Under the pieces are notes generated by a model. That model searched no databases. It saw only the letters and a program-made list of their open reading frames with translations, and was not told the origin of the DNA. From Cristatella mucedo (Eukaryota; Bryozoa; Phylactolaemata; Cristatellidae): a stretch of 64,000 bases of DNA. The stretch spans positions 1,047,501 through 1,111,500 of the forward strand of contig WPIO01000011.1 in NCBI GenBank assembly GCA_009760855.2, read 5' to 3'. The number at the start of each line of letters is the position of its first letter. Within the stretch, counting starts at the first letter, position 1. Made by a program: the position numbers and the translations under genes. Of this stretch, positions 1 to 11,339 are shown piece after piece.

Positions 1-3
1 TTG

Positions 4-321
4 CAGCAGCACAGCTCATCGCTCCGACTGAAGATGACGAAGAAAATTGTATTAAGCTTTTTTCTGATATGTCACTTTCATACGGTCATCCGACAAGTTC
101 CATTCCTTGAGCCGAGATGCCAGACGCTCTGCCATGGAAATCGTAAGGTCAAGGTCTCTGATAAGATCGTTGACGTCACTTTGGCTGCGGAAGCAAGGCT
201 TTCCATCCTCGGCGGCAACTTTGAAGTTGCCATCTGGGAGTGCATTGTGTGTCTCGGAGTGTGAACTGCTGTTCTCTTCTGGAGATGGCTGACCCCTCTC
301 CGAAGTGTTTGGGGACGGCAC
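4..321 (-). pseudogene. Relic of a multicopy metazoan ORF family
   Basis: The minus strand is open for 89 codons from 321 to 52. It has a Ser/Glu/His-rich stretch and then a conserved-looking block reading DVNDLIRDLDLT, ASRLKEWNLS and VTYQKK. This resembles a pattern I know from many unannotated, multicopy metazoan proteins (N-D-L-x-R-D-L, then A-S-R-L-K). In that family the block is followed by an F-rich segment and a cysteine pair. Here the frame stops after QKKA, but a shifted frame continues with FFVIFSRSDELCCC up to the window edge, so the copy carries a frameshift. It is probably a decayed, possibly mobile-element-derived gene cut by the window start. The function of the family is unknown to me. 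The plus-strand ORF over the same bases is a shadow. Confidence 0.4.
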
Positions 322-1142
322 GCGGAGCTCAGGGGCACGTGCGGTACTCGGGATGCTTTGCTCGGGTACTCGGTTTCGGCCGAGTTCTTGGGAACTTGCA
401 AACTTAACGGCTCTCTTTTCTCTCTCTGCACCCGCTTATAAGAGCGCAAGAAATATTTTAATTTAAAACGAAGATTTTACGAATCACCCGCCATTTTGCG
501 AACAGTCATATCGCGGAAGCAGCAGTTGGTCACGAAACACGAGCTCAGCGCACAGTCGCGCTCGCTCGGGATTAACCGACGAATCGCCATATTGGCCAGC
601 ATCCGGTACCCGCGGTTTGGCCCGGGGGTAAAGAGCTCGCCTTCGTTGACCATGGTCGTAGGCTAAAGCCTTGTATCACGTGCAAAGTGCCTGGATGGAG
701 ATAACTTTCTCTCGGGGATCAATGCGAATAAAAAACACACGCATCGCAGCAGCTCGGGTGGATTTTCCGTGTGGGGCGAACTTGAGGTCTCTGGCCGCGT
801 CGCCGCCTCACCTCATTTGATAGGGCTATTCGACTGGCGAACTCCTGCAGGGCGAACCCCTCCGGCTAGACACGCAGCAGCCATTTCGCAGTGTAGCTTC
901 ATCTGTGCTGCTTCCGCTATTCTCTCTCTCCGCTGGCCCCCACCCCGGTACTTGGTCGCAGGTATTCATAAGCGGGTGCTGTTTTTGCCTTGCCGATAGC
1001 AGTATTCGCCCTCCTCCTTCCAGTGTCCGCCATCCTGCCCATCTTGGTGGGCGCCGAGTGCCATTGAAACCGTTTAACGCTCTTTCCGTCTTTCCTTTCC
1101 CCTTCGCTCGGCATCTTATACGCTCATCGCTGTCACCGCGTG
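322..1142. other. Unique GC-rich sequence, no gene seen
   Basis: Overlapping short ORFs occur on both strands (for example around 826-1263 and 905-1150), but none shows a recognisable domain or splice-consistent structure. The composition is CpG-rich near 330-660. Confidence 0.4.
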
Positions 1143-1149
1143 TCAAATA

Positions 1150-1256
1150 GTAATAATAATAATCATAGTAATAATAATGCATTGATAAAGCGCCCTCAGA
1201 GAACTCAATCTCTTTCAGGCGCTTTACATGCGGTCTGCTGTCTGTAGGATAGCCTA
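1150..1256 (-). mobile_element. LINE-B 3' end
   Basis: An (ATT)n-type tail (seen here as TAATAATAAT) is followed by the reverse complement of the conserved end AAAGCGCC...AGAGATTGAGTTCTCTGAGGGCGC. This is the terminal 100 bp of the LINE-B family. Confidence 0.75.
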
Positions 1257-1639
1257 GCCACAAACCAACGGGATCTACGGGATTTGGTTTCCGCCTAAAT
1301 CACTCTGCTATCAACGAATCGGAAGATCATCAGTGCTGGTCGCATAATAGATGGTGCTACAGCTGGCATAAGACGACTTCGCAGGGTACCAATTAATTGG
1401 CGATTCTCAGCAAAACTTCCGACGCCCCTGACACCAATGTTGCGAACGAGATGCAGCGGCTCCGAAACTAAAATTCTCACCGTAAATACTGAGGTCATAG
1501 CACGATGTTATACCTCACTGCCGCCTAAGTGAATATTGGCTGAAATAGCGCCGCCAAGCAAGGCTGACGGGTCGTTGGGAACGCGATTCCTAATGCAGCT
1601 ATATCGACAGATAGAAGAACATGTCAGCCATTGATTTTT

Positions 1640-1784
1640 CTTGCCTTTCACCCACCCGGCTCTATATTTTTATATATATTTATTTATTTATATATTTGTT
1701 TATATATTTTTGTGCTCGAGAGAGACAGCATCTGGATGATCTCGATTTCTATTATAATAACGATATATAACGATATATATATAT

Positions 1785-1878
<94 letters not shown>
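1640..1878. repeat. Compound (TATT)n/(TA)n/(CT)n microsatellite
   Basis: A TATT/TA-rich stretch (about 1662-1708) is separated by unique bases from a TA run and an almost pure (CT)n tract of about 85 bp (1791-1877). ORFs across it encode only Ser-Leu or Arg-Glu repeats and are not genes. Confidence 0.95.
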
Positions 1879-1882
<4 letters not shown>

Positions 1883-2994
1883 CGCTGTCCCACCCAAGGT
1901 CCTTTCTACCACCTGCATTTCTGGATAGCTAATGTGTTTACAATTGACTTAGGCCTAAGGCAAAGCCGGAGACCACCATGGCCAGGTCTTCGTTTGTACT
2001 GCTGAGTGCAGCTGGGTGTTATCGATCTTGCTAATGCACAAGATCGCTTACGAAATTGATGGTGAGGCTGATGCAATTGACTTTTCTCGTGCTGACCCTG
2101 GCCGAGCCGGTATAACGCCGTGGGTGCGTGCTCGAGGATTGCGAAACAGCTGCCCGTTCATTCTCACTGCTCCACTCCGGTTAGCTCTGGCTGACTGCCT
2201 GACTACTCGACATTGCTACAAGTGAGCGAGCTCCTAAGAGAACGCGTGAGGTGAAACGCACCGCAGCTCTCCTTCCATCGGGAGAAAGTGGCGTGGTCGC
2301 TTTCTTCCGCGTTCGGTCATCATCGTGCGTCTCGAATATCAACTTGTCTTCTGTAGCTCACTTCTAACCTCTTCGTCATTAAGCTCGCTCGCATTCGACG
2401 CCATTTTTTCCGTGCGCCCGGTTTCATGTCGTAACTCGCTTCGATACGCCAGCCACCACAAGCCACCTCTAATGTCGGGAGACTCGTCATGTCCTGATGC
2501 AGACCGAGCGAAGGACATCTGGCAGTCGTGGAGCTGGATGCCGAAATAAGAGACTCGCTCCTCGGAGAGCGAACGAGCGAACGGGCGCTGGATCGCAGCC
2601 GATCAGGATCCGGCCAATCTGTTGGCTTCTGACCGCCTTCAATCGAAAAAAATCTATCCTTATCTCACTGCCGCACGTAGCTCACAAGGTTTCTCGGCGT
2701 CGGCTATGAACTTCTGCTCACGTGCTCGAGTCAAATCCTTGAATATTTAGAAGTGGGTAGCTCTGCGAGATGTATGACTAGACATAGGCGGAGCCAGCAC
2801 ATTTTCATCTAGGGGGCAAGACCTGCAAGATTTCTGTTGAGGAGGCAAGACCCGAAATTAATGAAAGATTGTAATGCAAAATCATAGCGCTCATTCGGCC
2901 AAAGATGCTGGACGGATGCTCATCGAACGGAATTAGGTGGACACAATTCCTTCGTTGGCGACGGTCTGGCGGCTTAGAGAATGCAATCAATTTG
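1879..2994. other. No gene seen
   Basis: Only short ORFs without recognisable domains, and no repeat family recognised. 1257-1639 is likewise unassigned. Confidence 0.4.
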
Positions 2995-3215
2995 CATAGC
3001 GCCCTAAAAGACTCTAATCTCTATTCAGGCGCTTCATATATGGCACGGGGCTCGACTGCACGTTCTCGGCCTGCCCTCTGATCGGGGCGAGCACCTTGAC
3101 CACTGAACCAGACCAGCTCGGCGAATAGGGGGCGGCTGCCCAGGTCGCTGCTGCCCCGCTGAAAGGCGGGAGGGAGGGCACACGCCTCCTGCGCCCTGGA
3201 TCCATCACTGCGACT
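2995..3215 (-). mobile_element. SINE-B (tRNA head, LINE-B-like tail)
   Basis: The plus strand reads CATAGCGCCC...ATTCAGGCGCTTC, a diverged complement of the LINE-B 3' end. It is followed by GGGCTCGA-type B-box sequence and GGGGCGAGCACCTTGACCA, the complement of an A-box-like GGTCAAGGTGCTCGCC. Head and tail are in the same order as in the copies at 21180, 21812, 28915 and 48907. Confidence 0.7.
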
Positions 3216-3262
3216 ATACTATAAATCACTTTTAATGATCATCCTACGGATGAAGTCTCCTT

Positions 3263-5420
3263 TCATGTAATGTAATGTAATGTATCTCCGGCTGCAACTC
3301 CACGAAGTCATCAAGACCAAGTAGGTGTTACGCAGGAGAGTTTTGTATAGCCAACTCACAGCCTAAGCGGCTTTCGGTACGCATTCGGTAGCCAACACAC
3401 TTCGTCTCACGCAATGAAGAGAAAGTGGGAAGCATGGCACAGTCAGGAGAGCAGCTGAGGTAGTGAGTAGCATGGAAGTAGCAGCTCAGGAACGCTGAAA
3501 AAGGATGAGCCATAGTCAGCGGCAGGAGAGTAGTTGTTGCGTAAGAATTGTGGAAGCAAATTCCACAGTCTAGGACCTGCAGAGCTAAGGCTTCTATCGC
3601 CAAAGGTCTTTAAGCGGAGGAATTGAAAGGCCAATATATTGTCCACAAAGGACCTGAGGGCGTGAACAGGCTGAAACGGATGCAGCAGTTCAGCTAGATA
3701 CAAAGGAGCCAAGCTGCGGCGGGCCTTGTGGGTCAGCATAAGAACTTTGCTCTGTATCCGTTGCTCAACCGGCATCCATGCTAGCTCTTTTAGCAAAGGA
3801 GATACGTGCTCAAACCTCTGGGACTTGAAAGTTAGCCTTGCAGCCATATTCATAGTCAGCTGCAGTGGCCTAGCTGCTTTCTTTGGTAGCCCAGCCAAAA
3901 GAGAATTACAATAGTCAAGCCGAGACAGAACTAAGGAGCTAGTTAAATTTTTTGCAAGCCTCTGTGAAAGAGAGCTCCCAATCTTAGAGGGAGAACTGAC
4001 GCGACGGCTAGCTGTAGAAGCAGTCTTCTGAATGAAGCTTTTAAAATTGAGGCAGCTGTCGAAAACGACACCTCAATTTCGAGCACTTGGTGATGGTCGC
4101 ACAATAGCATCACCTATTAGAAGAGCAAAGCCTTTTTATCCAGCCACACGCTTAGGGTGTCCTATGAGCAGCAGTTCAGTTTTATCATCATTTAGTTTTA
4201 AGAAGTTTTCCGACATCCAGGATTGAATGTCGGCAAAGCAAGCATCCACTTTCTCAGTTGCTGCAGCATATTCCGACGGTTTGAATGACAAATACCACTG
4301 AGTATCGTCCGTATAAAAGTTATATCTTATTGCATGGGCCTTAATCACTTTTCCCAGAGGTTGAGTATAAATGGAGAACAGCAAGGGACCAAGTACAGAC
4401 CCTTGAGGAACTCTACAGGTGACCCTTCTCGTGCGTGAGACCTAACCCCCCCCCCACTCGACAGATTGAACACGATCAGAAAAGTACGATTTAAACCACG
4501 CCAGTGCTTTGTCTGCCAGACCTATCGTTGTTCTCAATTGTTCAAGTAGAACATCGTGATCAATGGTGTCGAAGGCAGCTGACACATCTAGCAGAGCCAG
4601 GGCAGTGACATTCCCGTCGTCATTGCCACGTAGAATATCATTGTTAACACGGAGGAGAGCAGTTTCAGTGGAGGGCTGCCTCTTGAACCCTGATTGAAAT
4701 GTTTCTGACATTTAATTCTTTTCAATATGTTCAACCAGCTGCCAAGCAACAATTTAATTTTTTCAAGAATCTTTGACAAGAAAAGAAGAAGGGAAACTGG
4801 GCGATAGTTTGCAAGGAACTCTGTATCTAATCCAGGCTTTTTAAGTATGGGTCTAACAACTGACGATTTGAAGGACTTGGGGATGACCTCTTTTCCCAAA
4901 GAAGCATTAACAATCTCGGTTATGGTTATGGCAGGGCTAAGTTGGTCTGCTAGTGAAGACCACAGAGATGGGGGTATAGGGTCTTCAGGAGACGAGCTTT
5001 TTTTGCTAGACCTTATTAAGGTAGCCACATCGCAGGCAGAAACCTTGGAGAACCTTTAAGCGAAGGTTACAGGTTGTGATTCCGCCATTGCTGTAGTCGG
5101 AGGGGGCTTTATGGAGACAGGATTGTGCCCAATTTTTTTCAGCAAAGAAGGCAGAAAATTTTTTGGCTGAGCCCTTAATATCTGGGGAGTCAGACCTCTC
5201 AGCATTGGCCATTAAATGGTTTACTGTCTTATAAATCTGGTTAGGGTTCTAGTGGCAGGAATTCAGCTTTCGAGTGAACAAAAGCCCTGGCTTTTTTAAG
5301 CCTCCGGGTGTAAACTCGAAGGAAGTCTTTGAAATTGACTAGATCTGCATCAGACCCCGATTTCTTGAAACGACGTTCAAGCCTGCGCTTAACCCGGCGC
5401 ATCGTTATGCTCTCGTTATA
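3263..5420 (-). mobile_element. LINE-A (L2/CR1-like), longest copy, frame-broken
   Basis: The 3' end is at the left, with three tandem tail units (ATGTA/TACATT) at 3263-3283. Reading leftward on the minus strand: an RRLERRFKKSG-type basic linker (about 5290-5420), RT fingers with [13 protein letters not shown] and NYRPVSLL (about 4790-4870), DVSAAFDTIDHDVLLEQL (about 4560-4630), a YxDD box altered to [10 protein letters not shown] (about 4290), a thumb with [18 protein letters not shown] (about 4150-4220), and the C-terminal block ending in RSLSSAGPRLWNLLPQFLRN. The reading frame is interrupted several times, so the copy is dead. The fold order and C-terminal block are those of L2/CR1-clade reverse transcriptases. 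Confidence 0.9.
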
Positions 5421-5997
5421 CTGTCCTTGCTATCGGTACACAAAGTCCACTAAGTCCACTTGCTGTTGACAGGCCTCGCCTCTCTCCTCCGCGTCCGCAT
5501 TCTCCTTAAACTTGTAAATATGAGCATCAAGGATGCGGACATCCTGCAGCGCCCATTTTACAGTGCTTTTTCAGCATAGCTTCAACGAAGTCTACTTAGT
5601 AGTCCGCCATTTGACTCCCAAGAAGTTCAAAACCATTGAAACAAAGCTGCTGCTCCAATCTGCTGCTGCTGCTTTTTCAGCTACCAGTGTGCTTCTTGGG
5701 GAATTGAGCGAACTCAATTGTCTTCTTCTTCTTCTTGGCCCCTCCGTGAACCCTGTTTTGACCTCCGAATCAGACCGATTTGAAGGTTACTCGAAGACTG
5801 GGGAAGACTCTTCATTATCCTTAAATGATTCTGTAAGGAACTTTTCATGAGGTTCAATGTTCAGTCGTTCAGTGGTGGCGTCTGCGTCCTGGAAATCAGC
5901 ACCAGTGAATCCAGTTTGACATAGTTTCTCCCTGAGGGAGACAACTCGGCCGCTGCTGCCAGTCCAGGCAGCGGCAGTGAGCATGGTGATCCCTGCT
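5421..5997 (-). mobile_element. Probable upstream part of the LINE-A copy
   Basis: The basic linker of the neighbouring LINE-A continues leftward in translation without an obvious break (minus strand EERGEACQQQVDLVDFVY at about 5430-5490). A further minus-strand segment at 5787-5960 is open and contains SLREKLCQTGF and ATTERLNIE. I read this as decayed LINE 5' coding sequence, but no endonuclease motif is visible, so the assignment is tentative. Confidence 0.4.
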
Positions 5998-6246
5998 GGC
6001 CCAGGTAGGCGATCTGGCCCAGGTAGGCGATCTGGCCCAGGTAGGCGATCTGGACCAGGTAGGCGATCTGGCCCAGGTAGGCGATCTGGCCCAGGTAGGC
6101 GAGCTGGCCCAGGTAGGCGATATGGCCCAGGTAGGCGATCTGGCCCAGGTAGGCAATCTGGCCCAGGTAGGCGATATGGCCCAGGTAGGCGATCTGGCCC
6201 AGGTAGGCGATCTAGCCCAGGTAGGAAATCTGGCCCAGGTAGGCGT
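5998..6246. repeat. 18-bp minisatellite, 14 units
   Basis: CCAGGTAGG recurs at 6001, 6019, 6037, 6055 and then every 18 bp exactly to 6235. The unit is GGCCCAGGTAGGCGATCT with a few single-base variants (GAGCT, GATAT, AATCT). Because 18 is divisible by 3, several frames stay open on both strands (GPGRRS, LPGPDR, SPTWAR repeats). Confidence 0.97.
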
Positions 6247-6557
6247 GCGGAGAAATGTAAGAACAATAATTACAAAAGTCCACTTTAAGAGCGAAGGGAG
6301 AGCCGACCGGAAACATGCGCTTCTAGCTGAGATTCACAGTAAGTAGTACACGGCGGTTGCACGCAGTGACCTTGGCTAGAAAGCAAGCTCCAGACTCTAA
6401 GCGCATACGAGCTGAAGGCCCGATCGCCGATAGCCTTCGTCAACTAGAGCGGAAGACTTCGAGACGACTAGATGCCGTGAAGCGGGTGGCGAGAAATCAC
6501 GTGACCAGCTGACCGAGGAGGTCAGAGAGCTGGTGCGACCGAGACAAGCTACCCGTA

Positions 6558-6610
6558 AGCCAGACTTTAGATCGATTAGCCAGACTTTAGATCGATTAGC
6601 CAGACTTTAG
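6558..6610. repeat. 20-bp tandem duplication
   Basis: AGCCAGACTTTAGATCGATT occurs twice in direct tandem, followed by a 13-bp partial third unit. Confidence 0.95.
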
Positions 6611-6829
6611 AAGGATCTAGAAACCTATTCTTTACAAAATCAGGGAGCCGTTGAAGCTCAGACAGAAAGAGTGTGCTACGGTAGCTACGCCGTAGACCAC
6701 TTTCCAGACGAGGCGCCGATTTGTTCACCGGTTGCGCACGATTTAGGGCTTCCTTATTTAAATGTCATCAACTTAGTCGATATTGTGACGGCAGTCGGCG
6801 GTGATTTTCGAGTATGGAAGCGTTACTAA
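6611..6829 (+). pseudogene. Cryptic coding relic, segment 1
   Basis: This frame has no internal stop for 72 codons although it contains no ATG start. It reads LETYSLQNQGAVEAQTERV, then CYGSYAVDHFPDEAPICSP and LGLPYLNVINLVDIVTAVGG, ending in FRVWKRY. The composition looks protein-like. It lies just upstream of another open, ATG-less, GC3-rich segment on the same strand (7028-7333). Just upstream (6380-6600) two more frames are open in pieces (RIRAEGPIADSLRQLER, then QLTEEVRELVRP). I do not recognise the family. It may be an old transposon or retrogene with frameshifts. Confidence 0.35.
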
Positions 6830-7027
6830 CAGCAGGCACGGTCCACTAGGGACTTGAGGCTCGTTAGAGGCACAAACAGACGACCTGAATCGGAGGAGTA
6901 GGAGGTGGCGTGACAGGTCCGATTAGGAAGTGTTTCAGATTGGTAGGCCGACGCAAGAGAATTTTCAAGGGACCTAAAGGATAGGGACAAAGCTTTTAAC
7001 TCGATATTCGATCTGCCTGCTGCCTAG

Positions 7028-7333
7028 GCATATGTTTATGCCGTATGCCTATGCATTTGCCCATATGCCGGCGCGCGGTCGGCAATTGCCACTGTAGACT
7101 TCCCACGGGAGTCCCGTAACCCTGGCTGCGAGGAAATAGCCATCGACCTCAGGGAGCAGCAGCTTTCCAGGTTTGTCGGGCGGCGGGCCGTCGGCGCGCG
7201 CAGCTTTGAGGCGCTTCTCGAAGAGGAGGGCGACGGCAGGTTCCGCCTCTTTTTTCAGACGCGGCTGCGAAAGCTACGGTCGGCTGGCGAGCGCCTCTAC
7301 GGAGCGAGCGCAGTTTTGTTTAGAAAGTGGTGA
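7028..7333 (+). pseudogene. Cryptic coding relic or exon, segment 2
   Basis: The plus strand is open for 101 codons between the TAG at 7025 and the TGA at 7331-7333, with no ATG. The last 80 codons are strongly biased to G/C at the third position and read VDFPRESRNPGCEEIAIDLR, LSRFVGRRAVGARSFEALLE, GDGRFRLFFQTRLRKLRSAG, then ERLYGASAVLFRKW. A TGCCTGCTGCCTAG acceptor-like sequence ends at 7027, so this could be a terminal exon. Otherwise it is a continuation of the relic upstream. No domain recognised. Confidence 0.35.
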
Positions 7334-8499
7334 CTGTATTTATTTTTAGGGCTTCCAAGATTTAATTCTGTACTTGGGCCAAAAAGGACCACCTTTGCGG
7401 CGCCGCCTTCTTCGCTTCAAGCTCTTCAAGCGAGTTTTGCTTAAGGCAAACGCGTGCAGAGGCGTCTGCAGCAGCACGGCGATGCCCACTCTCGCAGCAT
7501 CTCTGCCTCTCAAGAACCAGAGTGCCCTAACGGTGCTATGACCGCGCGCGATCCTCACTAGTACAGGTAGCGGCACATCGCGTGCAATGTGCCAAGATCT
7601 GGAGCTAGCGATACGACGACGATAACAACACAGCGCTCAATATTCTGCCCGAAGTGCTGACAACAACACCGTATTAGAAAACAGTGCAACGATGGCCTGC
7701 ATATTACGGCTGATGCGTCAGGTGCCTTTCAACTGATTCCTTTACAGGCTGACAGCAGCTCACTTTCAGCACTGGGACTTACCAACGAGCAGACCATTTC
7801 TCTAAAAGAGAGCGACTGCGATCAGGCGCATGCTTTATATAGTAGCCAAGTCACAAGGCATACAATAACCTCGTTCGTACATAAGCATGTATTTCGCTGC
7901 CGATAAGCCTAGGCTTATGGGCAGCTCAATTAACAATATATGTCGCACATGATAATATATAATATTACATTGTATGTTATCATTAATAATATGTCGATAT
8001 TATTATTCATAAATAGCGTCGTCTTATCGACGCAATTTTACAAGCAGCTCGGCTCTAATTCAGCGGCAAAGCTCGTCGTTCCTAACCGTAACTGGTTCAG
8101 CCATTAAGCTCATAATCCATAATCGCGGGGCATTGCAACGGGGCAGTATTCCAGCGCTACGACGCGACGAAGGTGCACCGCTGTTGCAGCTGCACAGCTG
8201 CAGTTTGTCTAGCGGAAAGCTGACTTTTTTTTAAAGATGGCCCGTACTACTTACTATGAGCCTCCTTCTTCTTCCGCCGAGCAGCAATGCATCCTTGCAG
8301 TTTCCATCCAGCTGAGGTAGGGCCCCTAGTTTCTGATACGACGAAGTTCTATTTAGATGCCTTTACACGTAGCTGGGTTTTACCAGTCGCTCCGGGAGGC
8401 GTCGCTCGGAAATGGAGTTTCGGGCTCTCCGCAGAGCGCTAATCCACCAAGTGTGTACGATTTCTTTTAGGGAGCTGAAAAGCACTCGGCGCTGAATGC
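7334..8499. other. No gene seen
   Basis: A GC-rich left half gives way to an AT-rich stretch near 7930-8040. No convincing ORF, splice structure or known repeat. Confidence 0.4.
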
Positions 8500-8592
8500 A
8501 TTTAATAATAATAATAATAATGTAATGCATTTTATATAGCGCTCTCGGAGAATCCCATCTCTTTCTAGGCACTTTACATTGGCTGCAAAGGA
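8500..8592 (-). mobile_element. LINE-B 3' end
   Basis: A TAATAATAATAA tail is followed by the complement of the conserved end (AGCGCTCTCGGAGAATCCC, then TCTTTCTAGGCACTTTACAT). Confidence 0.75.
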
Positions 8593-9479
8593 AGCGATGG
8601 ATCGAACGGTGAGCGGTAGAATGCTTTTAGCGAGCAGACTTACTCCGGGTCGTCTCAATCTCGATAAACCGGTCCAGTTTTTCGTTTTTGAAGAAATCGC
8701 AAAGTACTCATGTTCAGGCTAACCGAATTTCATGACATGGGCCACGGAGGCAGCACGCCAGACTATGCAATATCCGCGCGCAGCTGCAGTCAGCGTCTTT
8801 CGTCACGTGGTGCCCATCAGGCTCGAGCGGAGCTCCGGGCATCCCGCGGCAGCCATCTCTTAAGAACTGGCACGTCCAAAGCGCTCTCTTGAGCGAGAGA
8901 GCTGAAAAAAAGCTGCTCGTCCATCCGGCCAAGGAATACGTAGTAAATTCAGCTTTCCAAACCAATTTGTTAGTAAACATACGACATCTAACGGTGTTAA
9001 CTCTTAGCCAGTCGCACGCGGATCTAGGCGTTCAGTCGCTTTGTTTCTCTTGGCTCTCACCTGGCACGTGAGAGCGCATGGCCACAGGCAGGAACTGTCT
9101 CTTTTCAATAAGCTGCAATTCTCCGGGCGTTTATTGCAGCTTGCAGCCATCTTCACCTGTTGACGTGTCGTTGCTTTCATATGCAACTTATTGGCAATTC
9201 TCTGAGCGCAGGCAGTCAATAAAAAAAAAAAGTATTCATTTCTCCATGTACGCAATAGCTAAAGTAAAGAACCTGCATGAATAAGGTAATAAGGGGCAGC
9301 AAACCGCTCGGTTTTCGTTTAAATTGAATTGAATTTAAACTGAGCGCATTTGAAAGAAAGCAAGTCCAATCCCTTCTCGATTATCAGCGAAACCCCGGGT
9401 GATCAGCCCAGGGAGTCAAGGTCAAGGTGCTCGCTCTTCGCGACCCTCGCGTCACGTGCGCTCTATATTCCTGCAGCAG
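8593..9479. other. No gene seen
   Basis: Short ORFs on both strands (8714-8980, 9004-9255) overlap one another and lack domains. A poly-A run lies near 9220. Confidence 0.35.
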
Positions 9480-9520
9480 GCAGGCAGCGGCTGCAATTCT
9501 TCATTGCAGCCGCTGCCTGC
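9480..9520. repeat. Perfect 18-bp inverted repeat (hairpin)
   Basis: The left arm GCAGGCAGCGGCTGCAAT (9480-9497) and its exact complement (9503-9520) flank a 5-base loop. Confidence 0.95.
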
Positions 9521-9651
9521 GCCCGCGATGGCCGCCGCTGTGGTTCTCTTGCAGCCGCTGCGCAAAGGAGGCATAGCAGCATCAGCCTGGGCTTTTTCTT
9601 TGCTGCACTGCGTAAGGACGCAAAAATATACTGTAATGTAAAAATATACTC

Positions 9652-9706
9652 TACGTGCTGCTGCCGCTGCTGCTGCCGCTGCTGCTGCCGCTGCTGCCGC
9701 TCCTGG
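9652..9706. repeat. (CTGCTGCCG)n microsatellite
   Basis: Several tandem CTGCTGCCG-type units. The translated Cys-Arg run at the end of the ORF over it reflects the repeat. Confidence 0.9.
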
Positions 9707-9947
9707 TCACTTTAAGCTATGTCCGTTTGTCCGTTCGAAATCTTAAGACTTAGCTTCTCGCTGGAAAAACTTTCCTGGCTACGAGGATGCTGCAGGCACC
9801 AGGGGCATTACCGTAGCCAGAACAAAGCCAAGGAAAGGGCCAGACCTTTAAAGTTCGCGGAAATTACCCAGAATCCTCCGGAAGCTAAACGGTATGCGCC
9901 CGCCCGCCGCCGGCTTGAACAACAGGCGCGCTCCAACCACTTATGTG

Positions 9948-10815
9948 CTGTAATGTATCTCCGTCACTGTAACTCCACAAAGCCACACAGACTTTGAGGG
10001 TGTATACAGGAGAGTTTCGTGTTGCCCACTCACAGCCTAAGCGGCTTTCGGTACGCATTCGGTAGCCAACACACTTCGTCTCACGAAACAAAGAGAAGGT
10101 GGGAAGTATAGCATAGTCAGGAGAGCAGCTGAGATAGTGAGTAGCATGGAAGTAGCAGCTCAGGACCGCTGAAAACTATGAGTCATAGTCGGCAATAGGA
10201 AAGCAGCTGTCGTTGCGTAAGAATTGTGGAAGCGAGTTCCACAGTCAAGGACCTGCAGAGCCAAAGCTTCTGTCGCCAACGGTCCTTAAGCGGAGGAATG
10301 AAACAGCTATAATTTATTGTCCAAACAGGACCTGAGGGCTCGAGGAGGCTGAAACTGGGGTGCAGCAGTTCAGCTACGAAGGAGACAAGCCGTAGCGGGC
10401 CTTGTGGGTCAGCGTAAGAACTTTGCTCTGTATTCGTTGATCAACCGGCAGCCGTACTGGCTCTTTTGGCCAACAAGACACGTGGTCAAACCTCTGGGAC
10501 TTGAAAGCTAGCCTTGCAGCCATATTCGTAATCAGCTGCAGCATGCCTAGTTGCTTTCTTTGGTAGCCCAGCCAAAAGGAAATTACAATAGTCAGCATGA
10601 GACAGAACTAAGGAGCAAGTTAAATCTTTTGCAAGCCTCTGTGGAAGGGAGCTCCCAATCTTAGAGAGGGATCGGACGCGATGGCTAGCTGTAGGAGCAG
10701 TCTTCTGAATGAGGCTTTTAAAATTGAGGCAGCTGTCGAAAACGACACCTAAATTTCGAGCACGTGGTGACGGTCGAGCGACAGCATCACCTATTAGAAG
10801 AGCAAAGCCTTAACA
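9948..10815 (-). mobile_element. LINE-A, 5'-truncated copy
   Basis: It starts with the tail (TGTAATGTATCTCCG) and carries the family 3' UTR, the CGGTACGCATTCGGTAGCCA block, and the C-terminal coding block (ITNMAARLAFKSQRFDHVS in one frame). It ends abruptly at about 10812 inside the thumb region, a typical 5' truncation. Confidence 0.88.
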
Positions 10816-11339
10816 GAGTGCTACTCAAAAACTCCACCTGAGCTATGTTTCCTTCATGTCCTCGTAACCCTCGCTCTTTCAGCAAGCGACCGACAGCTCG
10901 CGCGCCACCCACGCGGACCTCGCGCCGGCCGGATATGTATCAGTGCGCATGCACACTGACCTTACGCCTGCAGCCGGTCAACCGGTAAGCACCGAGCGAG
11001 CTGTGCCCGAGAGGCGGCACGAGCGGCATTGTCTGCAATGCCGCCGCTCTAGCGACAGCACCAGGAAACGTTCGTGCATTACAGCTGACAGGCGACCCAG
11101 GCGGACTCGTTACAGGCTGCTCATAGCGAGCACTCAGCGTCGCGGTTCACCGAGCGGCACATTGCGGCCAACAAACGGCGAGCCCGTGCAGGTCAGCCGT
11201 TGTCCTTACATAGTCGCCGCATCGGAAGATCGAATGCATTTCACTGCAGATAATTGACCTTTTGTGGACTAATTTGTAAGCGGTCCTGTTTTTTTTATTT
11301 TTTTTCCTGTTTTTATTACGGTGCAGTAGGCGCTAGCGA
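10816..11339. other. GC-rich unique sequence
   Basis: A plus-strand ORF of 104 codons (10943-11257) is Arg/Thr-rich with no recognisable domain. I would not call it a gene. A T-rich run follows at 11289-11315. Confidence 0.35.

Noticed and set aside
5998..6246. CRISPR-like array
   Set aside because: Direct 18-bp units without spacers, in a eukaryotic context.
10943..11257. 104-codon Arg-rich plus ORF
   Set aside because: No domain, no splice context and composition typical of GC-rich noncoding DNA.
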